From positions 8,070,186 through 8,134,185 of the forward strand of contig OX411552.1 of the NCBI GenBank assembly GCA_948146395.1: a DNA stretch of 64,000 nt, read 5' to 3'. Made by a program: the position numbers and the translations under genes. Positions 41,238 through 52,699 of this stretch are shown here, piece by piece. Numbering within the stretch: the stretch's first letter is position 1; each line of letters begins with the position of its first letter. Below the pieces are notes generated by a model. That model did no database searches. It was not told the origin of the DNA and saw only the letters and a program-made list of their open reading frames with translations. This DNA comes from Fragum whitleyi (lineage: Eukaryota; Mollusca; Bivalvia; Cardiida; Cardiidae).

Positions 41238-41719
41238 GTAAGTAAATTCGATTGGTTGTACTTTTAAGATCGACCATATATAGCAAACGTTGAATGAGTT
41301 TGAACTACATGCGCTTACTATATAACAAAAGTTTAGGCAAGAGGCTAATTATCTTCATTAAATACTCCCATATTTTTGTTAAACTCCTATATGTTAATAT
41401 TATTTTACATTTATAGGTAGATTTTGCGCGGTGAACCGTGAAATCTACATTCTACTGTTTGAATCCCGTGCCATGTTTTGAAATAGATAAAACAGGTTTA
41501 ATCAACCCATTAAAGAAGTTTCAATTCACCTTTCAAACGAAAGTAGTTGCTTGTCTTAAATCGTTAGGTTTTCTAATTCATGCACTTTCATAATTGAAGT
41601 AAAAGGATAAGGTTCAAATTCCTATCATGTGCTTTTTTAATTTACCCGATATACCTAGGGTAATGGACTCGACGCCTACGTCAGAGCTCAGTTTTGAAAA
41701 TACACATGTACAAATATCT

Positions 41720-42180
41720 ATTCTTTTGTAAAAAGGCAACGTTTTCTAAAAAAAGTAAAGTTCTCTATAACTTTCCTTAGAGGACCAGTGTTGGCTTATT
41801 TCTTTTCTACAAAATCTGGGCTTTTCTCCGACATCCGCGTGTCCGGATTTGACCGATTTAATGCTAAAATTTGAGATCTTGTCAATTACAAATTCACTTA
41901 GCTTGTAACTGTATTATCGGAGAATGGAATTTGAGTATTGTTACAACTTATGTATTTTGTTTTATTAAACGACCACGTTTCCTAACAAAACAAAACCTCG
42001 CATGTCCTTAGATAATCAATGTTGGGTAAATTCTTTTTTTACAAAGTCTTTTTTCGCCAAAATCCATGTGTCCGGATTTGCCCGATTTGATACTAAAATG
42101 TCAGATGTTGGCAATTTCAGATCCACATAGCTTGTAATTGTATTATCGGAGAATGGAATTTGAGTATTGTTACAACTTTA
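41720..42180 (+). repeat. Tandem duplication overlapping transglutaminase exon 5
   Basis: About 230 bp at 41720-41950 repeats at 41970-42180 (GTGTCCGGATTTG-CCGATTT, then TTATCGGAGAATGGAATTTG, then AGTATTGTTACAAC). The left copy lacks the CAG acceptor and departs after ACAAC, so it is a dead half-exon. Confidence 0.85.
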
Positions 42181-42259
42181 GAAGACAAAGATAATGTGAA
42201 GGATTATACCTATAGCCACGGCGAAGATATCAACATTTTATTTAATCCGTGGTGCAAAG
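42121..42259 (+). CDS. Transglutaminase, exon 5 (end of N domain / start of core)
   Basis: GGCAATTTCAG|ATC to TGCAAAG|GTAAGC. Enters in phase 0 and leaves in phase 1. It encodes IHIACNCIIGEWNLSIVTTL, EDKDNVKDYTYSHGED and INILFNPWCK. ILFNPWCK is one of the best known transglutaminase signatures, at the junction to the catalytic core. The exons with catalytic Cys, His and Asp should follow downstream but none could be recognised before the window's repeats take over. Confidence 0.92.
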
Positions 42260-42401
42260 GTAAGCTTTCAGTAAGGCGTCAAGAATTTAATTTTTGAGGA
42301 CTCCATCAATTTTTGTGCATTCTGATTGGATAAAATATGCTTTTATTTCTCAATGAAAACAATATCCAGATGCGGCTACTTTGTTAGCTTCCACAAACAA
42401 A

Positions 42402-42582
42402 TAAAGGATAATCGTTTGTTTCTGTGTAAGATCGATTTATATTACATTAAGTGAACAACAAAAGCTATATTTTCACGAGTGGCAGAGCCACGAGTGAAAA
42501 TATAGCTTTTGATGTTTTCGAAATGAAATACAAATCGATCTTACTCGAAAAACAAACGATTTTTCTATTTCTTTATTGCAGA
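42402..42582. repeat. Foldback MITE
   Basis: The centre AAAAGCTATATTTTCACGAG-type palindrome (42459-42512: ...ACGAGTGGCAGAGCCACGAG...) has outer arms AATCGTTTGTTT / AAACAAACGATT. Confidence 0.85.
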
Positions 42583-42679
42583 AATGAGACATAATGTGAA
42601 ATTTTCGTTAAGCCCGTCATTTTGCGCGTGATTGCTATGCAACGTTCATTGTGACGTCACTTACAGTACGGAACATCGG

Positions 42680-42870
42680 GAATTTGTCAATCATTTCAAT
42701 CACAATCCGATCATTCACGGGCAATCACGTTCAATCAGCGTTCAGCGTTCAATCAGCGTTCAATCACAATTTTACAATCAGCGTTCAATCAGAATCGTTA
42801 CAAAGCGTTCAATCAGAACCGTTCACTCATTTTGATCGGTTACATGATAAGAAACCGTTCAATCAGTTTT
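42680..42870 (+). repeat. Short direct repeats CAATCAGCGTT
   Basis: Irregular array of CGTTCAATCAG(C/A)G units. Confidence 0.7.
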
Positions 42871-43129
42871 AACGAAATTATTTTCGTTTGATTAAAATAA
42901 TTCATTTTGTTGATAGAATAGATAAATTAAAAAAACAAATTCACAATCTTCTCGAAATAAATAGCTCTAGCGAGTTTCGGAAACATCCAGGCAAATTAAA
43001 GGCGAGACGACGAGTACTTGCGAATGTTCGTTTCTTATTCCAGTTCGACCCAAATACCGTTTTCGCCACAGTGCCAGTTCGTATTAGTCCGCCAGTAGAA
43101 AATTATGGCGCGCGAACGGGGTCAAAAGT

Positions 43130-43345
43130 CAGAATACCGCTATACCCACAAAATAATGGAGGTATACCCATAAAAATGAGGGTATACTTACATATTTTTA
43201 TCGGTATACCGATAAATATGGAGGTACACCTACAAATTGTGGGTAAACCGCCATAATATTACCGGTATACCTACATTATTTAGCGGTACACCGGTATTAT
43301 TGTGAGTTTACCTATAATAATGAGGGTATACCTGTAATTTTTCCG
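43130..43345. repeat. Array of GGTATACC palindromes
   Basis: About ten GGTATACC-like 8-bp palindromes (exact or with one change) spaced 18-26 bp by A/T-rich linkers of the type CATAAAAATGAGG. Both strands carry the same motif. Confidence 0.75.
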
Positions 43346-43399
43346 TCAACCAATCAGAGGAGGCGTTTTATCCAGCATTTTCTATCACAGTCACGGGCA

Positions 43400-45800
43400 T
43401 TTTTCGTAAGTATTTCGGAATGAAAAATGTCATATTTATTAAAGAATAGTGTAAATATTCTATAATTGAGTTAGTAGAATATAATGAAATAATAATATAT
43501 TAATAATAATATAATCATTGAGTGTTTTTCTTACCCTTTTCACATGTTTTTATTTCATTAGTGTTTCCGTGACGTCACACGCACTTGTTAGGTTATCCGA
43601 TTTTTAACTTTATAAATAGACGACTTTTTCGAGATTATTTTAGTGTCAATAAAATGAATTTATTTGAAAACAAACAATATGTAAAATATGAGTAAACAGC
43701 AAAAGAAAGATCCATTATGTAAAGAATGGCTATGAATAACATCAAGTGTCCGTTTTTTTTAAATGAGCCATTTGTCCACTTATTTCACTTCTCTTTAAAT
43801 CAACGATCACTAGGAAATTAACTGAACATATTTATTTTATCCTAAAGGGGCAATATGTGTGAAACAAAGAAACAAGCATTGATTGGACAATAAAAGTCTG
43901 ACCAATTTCCTGTGTATACCTGTCATCGAGTTTTATGACACCTCGATATTTAGATAGCTAACCTTAAACATTACTGTAGAAAGGAAAAAAATATTTAATA
44001 TCAACAGGCCTATTAGATAACTCAATAGATTGATTAAGAATGATTGATCGATAGATAATTCTTTTTATTAAACGGTGTTTGAAGACTTTGAGATTACTAC
44101 AACAAATTGTTTTTGATTAGAGCGAAATTCAACGTAATGAAAAATGCCAGAAAAAGATATGCCAAATGAGAAAATGTCAGACATATGTGTGCAAAATCAT
44201 GTTTCACTAGATCGATAATCAAAATGCCATTTATGTAATTCAATTTAATTGTGTCCCTTGCATTTTTTATTTGCTTGAACATTGGTTTCATTCCCCGATG
44301 AGAACAACTTTTAGTACGCAGTAATTGTCTATATGCCCGTTAAGCTATGACTCCATGCAACTGCATATCTTTAGTAAAATATTTTATTTGATCATTAAAT
44401 ATCATCAAGTAATAAGATTTGAAAAGAATATTTCTTTGAATTCATTGAGGTTATGGAGAGATTTTTTTAATCTATTGGGGTATTGCACCAAAACTACAAT
44501 CACTTTTGCATGAATCCGTTTCGCGAGATAATACATTATGATTTTGTTTTTAGTTTCATACCCCAATATATTAAAAAAAACATGATTTTTTATGTTAGAT
44601 ACATGCCCCTTTTGGGTTTGATTAGTTTGATAATTATTACGGAAAGATAGAGTGTGCACTATGTTAATAAAAAGGGAAATGGAATAAGTCTAAAATCAAT
44701 ACCATAATAAGAAAAATAAATCAATAAAATTATCACAAAAAGGATAAATCAATTAGTAAATGGGGAAATTCAAAAGCAATCAATAATGAAACATATATCA
44801 AATATTTGGCTAAAAGTTAAGGTATAAATTCTAATAGAAACTGTCTCCTTTTCTCACAAACTTTTGTATATGTCACAATAACTGAATCTCGAAAGTGAAC
44901 TTCTCATGTGGACAATGAGTAAATTAAGGGGGAAAAATGATTATGAAAATAAAATGTCATATATAATTTTATTTCCTCTCATAATAGTTATTTTGCCAAA
45001 AGTTATATTGAAAAATATAGTGGCCATATCTTTCGTGGCCAAAAAGTCATGACCAAAGCGCCCTAGCCAAAATAGTCCCAGCAAAAACGTCCATGGGCAA
45101 AACGCAGGTATAATCATTTATTGAACCATGAAATACATTGTCTTATATGATATGTACCAGTCTCTTATTTTTTTATTTATTTATTTATTTTTTTTTTTGG
45201 CTTCTAAGAAACGCATGTAAATCTAGCACACACTCATTATAAAATGAAATTACGGAGATTTTTTTGTTTGAAATATTTCGAAAATGTATCAAAATTTCCC
45301 TTCATTGTATAATGCCGGATTCATCATTTATACAAATGAAAAAATATTGAAAATGAATAGGTGCATTGATAAATATTAAGAAAATGTTTGTTTATTAATT
45401 CATATAATATAAGGCACGAGTTAAACTGGCTATCTGCAACACATTTGAATTCTCAAATATGGCGTTGAAGATAGAACAACATGTATTTCTAGCGTTGTAT
45501 ACGTGTGCATATAATTAACTTTTTATCTGAACCCGATTAAATTTCCCAAGTGTGAGAATAAAGAATATACAAACTAACTTCCTATATGGGTGTAAAATCA
45601 GGTGAAAAGCCAGAATGTCACAATAAAGAAACAGTCAATCAAAAAATACGGACAGACGGACGGACATACGGACGGATAAATATATGGAACAAAACACCGA
45701 CATTTAAATAAGAAAATCCACTAGATGTCGTGCAGTTGTTAACACCACCGTTCCCCCACAAAACCTTTCGCCTAGTTTACATTTGCCACGGTCGCCGTAC
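43400..45800. other. Long AT-rich stretch, no gene supported
   Basis: Would be expected to hold further transglutaminase exons, but no splice-consistent core-domain peptide was found. GACGGACGGACATACGGACGG near 45655 resembles the end of a repeat. CCAAAA(A)(G/C)T-type short repeats lie at 45020-45110. Confidence 0.4.
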
Positions 45801-45849
45801 GATATCGCAGCTTGCGATTTCATGTATGATATTTTTGACATCGTAAGAT

Positions 45850-46290
45850 TTTATTTTCTACGGCGTAAGTGATTACAAAACCGCGCGGTGTCCGCACGGA
45901 TTTTCATAAAACTATTACAAGAATAATTGAGGTGCCAATATGGCGATCTCAAGGAGTCCATGCGATTTGTCAATTATTTACACTGTTTACATAAATCCTG
46001 CGGTCGCCGTACGATCATTGTACGGTACCCGCGCGGGGACCGTACAATGATCCGTTAAAGACTTATAGACAAAACATCACACAGTGGCCGTGTGATTTTC
46101 GTGCTGCGGTCGTACGATGCCTCTACGGCGTGTCTATAGGCTACGGTCTCCGCGCGGTCTTGCAATTTAAAAAAAAAAAAAACAAAACTTGTATAACTTT
46201 TTTTTTTATACAAATTTGCAAGTGTCCACGGCATCCGTAAAACCGTGCGATGATCGCACGGACACCGTAATCCTCTGCACATGCACCGCA
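45850..46290. repeat. Cluster of CG-rich inverted repeats
   Basis: CCGTACGATCATTGTACGGT faces ACCGTACAATGATCC around CCCGCGCGGGG (about 46005-46052). GCGGTC(G/T)(C/A)CG-type pieces recur on both strands to 46260. The CpG-rich sequence is unlike its surroundings. Confidence 0.6.
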
Positions 46291-46362
46291 CGATTTTAAG
46301 GATTCGGCGAGTTACAGGCTCCGTAAGCCAAATATTAACTAAATTTAATTCCCATCTCTACA

Positions 46363-46686
46363 GTGGTTAGAGGTACTCAGTCCTGTTACACAAAGAAGAG
46401 TTCTTGCACACCTTGTTCTTATTCAAAACGACCTATTTATAAGATGCACAAAAGACTATTAAGATCTTGCGTGTTAGACAAATGGGTACATCATACATTT
46501 ACTGAGCAAGTCCGAGGACTAACAACTAAACATTATTGTATTGAAACTTTAATGCCCAAAATCAGCGATAAGCGTGGGATACGAAAGCACTCGCTAACTA
46601 AACCAAACGGTTTACGTTTTCGGAAGTTGGACGATGTGCTCTATCTGGGGCGCTCGTGTTATCCTGCGAGCGATCTGGCGAGTTGA
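46363..46686 (+). CDS. Unrecognised 107-codon frame
   Basis: Starts at a GTG; the first ATG codes the Met in YKMHKRLLRSC. Basic and Cys-containing (SKRPIYKMHKRLLRSCVLDK) with a better than average mix of residues. No known family, promoter or splice partner seen. It could be an exon or chance. Confidence 0.2.
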   Translation: MVRGTQSCYTKKSSCTPCSYSKRPIYKMHKRLLRSCVLDKWVHHTFTEQVRGLTTKHYCIETLMPKISDKRGIRKHSLTKPNGLRFRKLDDVLYLGRSCYPASDLAS

Positions 46687-46890
46687 CAATCTTAGCAAAC
46701 TAAGTTGGCTGGGATGAATTAAATCCTGTCGATTATAATAAAAATGTAGAGCCTTTTCTCTATATCTGGCTACAAACCATCTTGAAAATTAGCTCTTGGT
46801 CCAGACATTTTTGCTGACTAGCTACTTATCATATTCGGAAAACGAGGGCCTTCAATATCTTCAACGTAGAATTATATTGCCCACTTACCG

Positions 46891-47241
46891 TATGGAATTG
46901 AATGAGTGGAAAGATCGAGTTTTCAATGTAATTAAAGGGGGGGGGGGTTTAATACAATACCGCTAATTTCGACAATCTTTACGAAATTATTATTATTTTA
47001 GGACAAAAACTTACGAACTTGTCTGTGTCTCTTCACTGGACCATTCAGCTTTAAAATCAACACCATCCCAAAAAATCATGGAATGATTTGATCGATTTGA
47101 ATGCAATTTTGATCGTTTTGAATGATTCGAAGTGTGTTTGAATGATTTGGGAGCGTTTTCGAGTGATTGGAAAGAGTCTTTGGAATGTGTGAATCGCCAC
47201 TAAATGAGGATTGAGTGCCAATTTCACGATGTTTTTAACTG
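46891..47241 (+). repeat. MITE copy 7 (5'-truncated)
   Basis: GAATTGAATGAGTGGAAAGA to ATTTCACGATGTTTTTAACTG. The left terminal repeat is missing. A run of 11 G disrupts the central hairpin. Confidence 0.8.
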
Positions 47242-47934
47242 TAACTAACTAACATCTAACATGCCTAACTAGTACTTTTTTTATTGTTGCTATACCCTGT
47301 AGTAAAGGAGTGGGCGAGGGTACACTAACTGACAGACTGTCCGTCTGTATATGTACACACCGTAGTATCGATCATTTCTTTTGTATGACATAAAAATGTT
47401 CCTGCGTTTTGTGATATGTTAAACCTTTCCCTTCTTTATATACTCAAAAGCAAAAGAAACAAGGCATTGTGTTTAGGGTCTTTTTGCATGCATGTATTAT
47501 TTATCTAATATGACCTGGCACTCATTAACTTCCGTCAGTGTTCGAGTATTTCCAGAGCGTATAATATCGTTTAAAGTACCGTTGTATTTATATTATAATA
47601 CATGGACTATAGAAGTCGCTGTAGAACATTGGTTACAGACGCCTTCCCGAAATGCAATAAGATGTCGCTACATGGAAACATGTTGTTTGATTGTTTGCAC
47701 CGACCAAAACCTGTATTGGTTTTATTCCTCAATGAAAACAACATTTAGTATTTAGTAAGCATGCACGAAAAAGTGGTTCCGATAGAAATTTCATTTGTTT
47801 CTTAACATTGAATTATAAGATATGAAAAGAATCAAGTATTTGGCATTAATAACCTAATAACACTTAAACAAGAATAAAATTAACCCATTCAAACCAAGCA
47901 AAGGTTTTTAATCTCATACCGTTATAAATTGAAA

Positions 47935-48985
47935 CAAGAGGACCATGATGGTCCTATATTGCTCACCTTAATATCTTTGTCAAAATTAATAATAATGGTA
48001 ATCAAATTTTCCACCATAAGTCGCAATTGTACCTATATGACTTGTGGTCTCTAGAGTGTTAACAAGAATATTGTCACCATGGCCCCTTTTCCTATGATAT
48101 GACACAGATCCTTCCAATTTTCAATATGGTTCATCCTTGTGATCTAACAAACATTCTGACCAAGTTGCAAGAAAATTGGACCACATTTATGGCCTCTAGA
48201 CTGAATACAAGAAAATTGTCATTTAGGCCCCTTTTCCCGAGATATGGCACAAATCTTTCTTGTAACCTGACCAATATTCTGACCAAGTTTCATGAAGATT
48301 GGAATATTTTTGTGGCCCTAGCGAGTAGACAAGAAAATTGTCATTGAGGCCCCTTTTCCCGTGATATAACATTGATCCTTCCTATTTTAAAAAAAAGGTT
48401 CATCCTTGTAACCTGACAATTATTCTGACCAAGGCTCATTAAGATTGGACCATGTATTTGTGGCCTCTAGAGTGTTAACAAGAAAATTGCCATTAAGACT
48501 CCTTTTCCAGTGATTAGGGCCGCCGTCATAGCGCAGTTGGTAACGCGTCGAACTGTCAATCTAGAGGTCCCGGGTTCGATCTCCGACGGCGGCACTCATT
48601 CTTTCTGACTAGTTGTCTCTCACCGATGGGTTAGTAATCGTAGACCTATGCGAGATAGCAGCTGGAGGCTAGGAAAGAATGTGATGGTTGCACTGTTGAG
48701 AGAAATACCAGGAAACCATTGTTAAGTGCTCCAGCCGCCGCGATATAACTGAAATAATGTTGAAAGCGGCGTTTAACTCCATTCAATCAATCAACCTTTT
48801 CCAGTGATATAACACGGATCCTTTCCATTTTCAATAGGGTTCACCCTTGTGACCTGAAAAACATTCTGGCCAAGTTTCTTGAAGATTGGACTATATTTGT
48901 GGCCTCTAGAGTGTAAACAAGAAAATTATCATTAAGACTCCTTCTCCTGTAATATGGCATGGATCCTTCCCATGAATGGAGAGTA
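47935..48985 (+). repeat. Tandem family, about 150-bp unit (GGCCTCTAGAGTGT)
   Basis: Opens with AGAGGACCATGATGGTCCTA. Units contain CCCCTTTTCCCGTGATAT, GACCAAGTTTCATGAAGATT and TGTGGCCTCTAGAGTGTAAAC. Broken by the SINE at 48519. Relatives occur at 53420-53950 and 56400-56760. Confidence 0.8.
48519..48794 (+). repeat. tRNA-derived SINE, full length
   Basis: The head GCCGCCGTCATAGCGCAGTT (A box) to GGTTCGATCTCC (B box) folds as a tRNA with loop CTGTCAA (Asp-GTC-like). Core GCAGCTGGAGGCTAGGAAAG. Tail TTGAAAGCGGCGTTTAACTC then CAATCAATCAA. It interrupts a unit of the 150-bp family, so it is younger than that array. Confidence 0.9.
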
Positions 48986-50239
48986 CTTTGCATTGAATAA
49001 ATTTTGAACCAAATTAAAATCTGACATATTTCTGTGCAGAATACCGATAGCCTAATGCAACACTGTTGTATATAAAGTAAATGGTACCTAATGATACAGC
49101 GTTGCCCTAAAAAGAAATAGAACTATAACTGACCATGATCCGGCTTGAACTTATGGCCCCACGGGGGTCAAAAAGAATATCTAATGAGTGCCAGGTCATT
49201 GTAGATCTTCAAAAACAGGTCTTTGACATCGATTTAAAATCGATTTTCTCTTATGTAAAATAAATACTTCGATTGAAGTTGATTGTTTTGTAAACAGCGA
49301 TTGTATTTCAAGAAATCCACGCATATTGTGATGAAATACTCGATCGCGTTTCTGCCCAACGACGTCAACGTGTTATTAAGCAAAATCTGTTCTTCTCACA
49401 CAGCACGTGTAATTTCATATTCAATGGAAAGTTCTTCATTATGCTGTGAATGAAATGCCACTCCTAAATCGTCTTTGGAATCAAACGTCTTTGCACAGAT
49501 TTAAAATGAAATATGGTTAAATGTACGAAGGAACGACGCCATTATGCTAAAGGTCGCTTTAAGGCAGGATTCATTAGACAAGCCGCTGTAAATGACTTTG
49601 CTGTTTCGGGACACACTATCTCCAACCTTTAGCACCAATTTCAAGCGACTCACTGCTTAATTTTAAGAGCTAGATAAGTCTGGCGCGTAAAAACAACGTT
49701 CGTCCAGCACGGCAAATATCGCAACGACGGTTGAGTTTTTTCACTGTTACCACAACCTCAAAGAACTAAGTCTCTTGACGGCGTAAAATCTCCGAATTAA
49801 AAATTGTAGAGCAAGATTCAAGAGTCCTGCGACACTTTCGACGTAACAGTCTTAATAGACGTCACCATTTCAAATCTTTGATCAATAAACGTTTACTCTG
49901 ATTTCATTTGGCGGAAAGAAGGCGGAGCTTCACCTTCTTTGACTTACATAGAATATATTAACTAATTTTTTGTCTTAATTAAAATACAATGTATGTATCC
50001 AATGTTAAAGAACTTTTTTAAGAGTATATATGACCTAAACCTAAACAAATTTGTTCCAAAGTTTAGATAATTTAACAATTTACAAGATGGGGTGGTTCGT
50101 TTGGAAACCAAAGATTGTATAAATATGTGATCTTTATTAAACTGCGTAAGGGGTCAAGATAAAAAAAAATAATTTGGTTTCGAACGAACTGAATTGAGGT
50201 TTTAGACTATTCAAAGGATGGATATGAAACAATTTCATT

Positions 50240-51235
50240 AATATCGGGTATGTCTTCCATGTTGACGTATTACCAGTACAATACAACGTCTCATTGAGTT
50301 GACGTAGCGCTGTACGACCAACGGAGGAATGCGGTTCCATTCGACCCGCAAAACCTTCCCCATCTCCTGCAAAATGTTAACATTATGCCTGGCCCTTACT
50401 TTTCGACCAAGCAGATCCCAAATATGCTGGGTAGGGTCAAGGTCTTTGGAAACGGCTGGCCACGGGAAGTTTCAACGTCATTTGTATTTAAAAAATATTG
50501 CCGCGTGATGCGAGCCGTAAGCGGGCGAGCATTGTCTTGCATAAATGTGACAGGGGCGTGCTGGCGGGTGAATGGAGCAGGTACAGGTCTTACCATCTGA
50601 TCAATGTACTCAGCAGCATTGAGATTGCCGTGCACAATTACCAGGTCAGTTTTCAAGTTCCTCATTATCCCACCCCACTCCATGACGCTGCCCCAATCGA
50701 GCCTATGTCTTTCAACAATACAGGCGTTAGCGAATCCCCCACCTCTTCTCCTATACACCAGCACTCTGCTGCCATCATGGTTACTGAGGTTGAACCTGGA
50801 CTCGTCGGAAAACAGAGTTTTAATTCCACTGACGCCTTCGCCGACGGAGGTGCTGACTGTGTCCAGTGCAGACGAGCAGCGCGATGACGTTGTGAGGGAC
50901 TATACTTCCAACGTAAGGTCGCCTGGCTTGTATCGGCCTACGGAGGTGACCAAGTCGTCTGACAACGGTGTCCCTGCTTACACCGTAGCCTAGCTGTAGC
51001 AGTAGCCGTCTGGAACTGATGTCCAGCGTGCGTCAATTCAAAATGACGGTCTAATTTGGTTTCAGTTAATCCAGGCCTGCCATTTCGAGGCCGATCCGCA
51101 ACTGTGCGTGTTTGCCGGAACCTTCAATGCAGATTATTGATAGTGATTCTGTTGCAATTAAAGGCACGGACAACATCGGCAACAGTGGTACCTCCACAGA
51201 GCATCAACAACGCTTAAATTCCTTATTTTAAGATA
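50240..51235 (-). pseudogene. Tc1/mariner transposase, decayed
   Basis: The minus strand carries RRRGGGFANACIVERHR, GSVMEWGGIMRNLKTDLVIV, HAPVTFMQDNARP and RITRQYF. These are the W-G-G-I and DNARPH blocks around the second catalytic Asp of Tc1-type transposases. A C-terminal part in another frame ends near 50240 (RTALRQLNETLYCTGN strand). The block reads ARPLTAR where His is usual, and the frame is broken on both sides. No inverted ends were found. Confidence 0.85.
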
Positions 51236-51269
51236 GCCGTGGCATAGCAAGTTTTGATTTTTCTTAATT

Positions 51270-51355
51270 GGTCGCCGTCATAGCGCAGTTGGTAGCGCGT
51301 CGGACTGTCAACCTAGAGGTTCCGGGTTCCATCCACGACTGTGGCACTCATCCTG
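51270..51355 (+). repeat. SINE head fragment
   Basis: TCGCCGTCATAGCGCAGTTG ... GGTTCCATCC. tRNA-like part only. Confidence 0.75.
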
Positions 51356-51591
51356 TCTGTTTGTTTATACGATGGGGGCTCGCCAGGATTCGGCCATCGA
51401 GCCATTTATGTTGGCATGGTACCGACTTTGTTTTTACACGAAGAAGAATGCTGCTTAGATATACTTATGCTCATCAATATATGATGGCTCTAAATGGTGA
51501 GTGTGTTATTGGAGACCACTCTCACCACTGTCCTGCATAGCTTTTTTGGTTTAAATACAATGTCTGACACCTGCGCCAAGGAAGATCTTCT

Positions 51592-51680
51592 TTGGCTCAG
51601 TGGTTAGCGCATTGGACTCGCAAACCATTTATTTCAATATTACTCACGCGTGGGTTCTACAACGGCCCACGTCGGTTATT
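51592..51680 (+). repeat. tRNA-like fragment of another family
   Basis: TTTGGCTCAGTGGTTAGCGC, ATTGGACTCGCAAACCATTT, CGTGGGTTCTACAACGGCCC. Confidence 0.45.
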
Positions 51681-51688
51681 TTCAGCTA

Positions 51689-52125
51689 CAGTTAAAAACA
51701 TCGTGAAATTGACGCTCATTCTGATCAAAATCATTCTAAATCATTCACTCGGCGCTCCGTTCATTCATTCCAAACACTCATTCAATTCGATCAAAAACGC
51801 TTCAAAATTATTAGAAAACATTTCGAAATTGTTCAAGACGATCGATATTTAATTCAAATCGATCAAATTATTCTACGATTTATTGGCTAGTGTCGATTTC
51901 TTTAGAATCTGGTTTGTCCACGAAGACACACAAACAGAAAAGTACGAGTACCTTTTTAAAAAAGAGGTAATTAATATCGCTAATTTTGTTCATCCTGAAC
52001 AACATTAGCGATATTGGATTACCCTCCGTTAATTTCACTCAAAACTAGCTTAAATAAGATTCAAATCAATTCAAAAATCATTCAAAATTCAATCATCTTG
52101 TCAATTTCACGATGTTCTTAAGTTG
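51689..52125 (-). repeat. MITE copy 8 (0.43-kb family)
   Basis: CAGTTAAAAACATCGTGAAA ... TTTCACGATGTTCTTAAGTTG with central hairpin ATATCGCTAATTTTGTTCAT / GAACAACATTAGCGATAT. Confidence 0.9.
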
Positions 52126-52253
52126 CGGACAGTTTGTTTATAATATTACTTACACGAGTGGTTGTGCAGAGACAAATCTACAACGAAGGGTATATCTCTG
52201 GACGAGGTAGTAAGAACGCCAAATAAGACCTCACTATTAACTCGTCTTGCATA

Positions 52254-52680
52254 CAGTTAACAACATCATAAAGACAAGGTGAATGATTTTGGAATGATTT
52301 AGGAATGAAAATGAATGAGTGAGTGGAGCGAGTTTTGAGTGAATTTAATGGAAGGTAATCCTTTATCGGAAATTTTGTTCAGGATGAACAAAATTTGCGA
52401 TATTGATTACCTCCCTTTAATAAAAATGCATTCAGGTTCTATACAAAGCTTTCTATTTCTTCAAGAACCTATGCGACGCTAACAAGTTGAATTATGAAAT
52501 CGCGATTTTCTCTATCGAAATTTATTTTGAAAGGCGTTTTTGATTCTATATTTTTTTAATGGGTTTGATCGTTTTTGAATGATTTGAGTGAGTGTTTGGA
52601 ATGAATGATTGGAGCGCTTTGTGAGCAATTTAGAATGGTTTTGATTGAGATAAATGTCAATTTCACGATGTTTTGAACTG
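52254..52680 (+). repeat. MITE copy 9 (0.43-kb family)
   Basis: CAGTTAACAACATCATAAAG ... TTTCACGATGTTTTGAACTG, flanked by TA on both sides. Confidence 0.9.
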
Positions 52681-52699
52681 TATAACTACGCTGTTGTAT

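Larger units (their letters stand above)
47494..49210. repeat. Relative of the 30434-31490 repeat, with nested repeats
   Basis: Left end TATTTATCTAATATGACCTGG followed by CACTCATTAACTTCC. Right end TCTAATGAGTGCCAGGTCAT. Between them lie the 150-bp GGCCTCTAGAGTGT family and a SINE. Confidence 0.55.

Noticed and set aside
48519..48594. True tRNA-Asp gene
   Set aside because: The tRNA-like head is directly followed by the SINE core and TCAA tail found in several other copies.
50385..50993. Plus-strand open frames at the Tc1 remnant
   Set aside because: Shadows of the minus-strand transposase, which alone shows conserved blocks.
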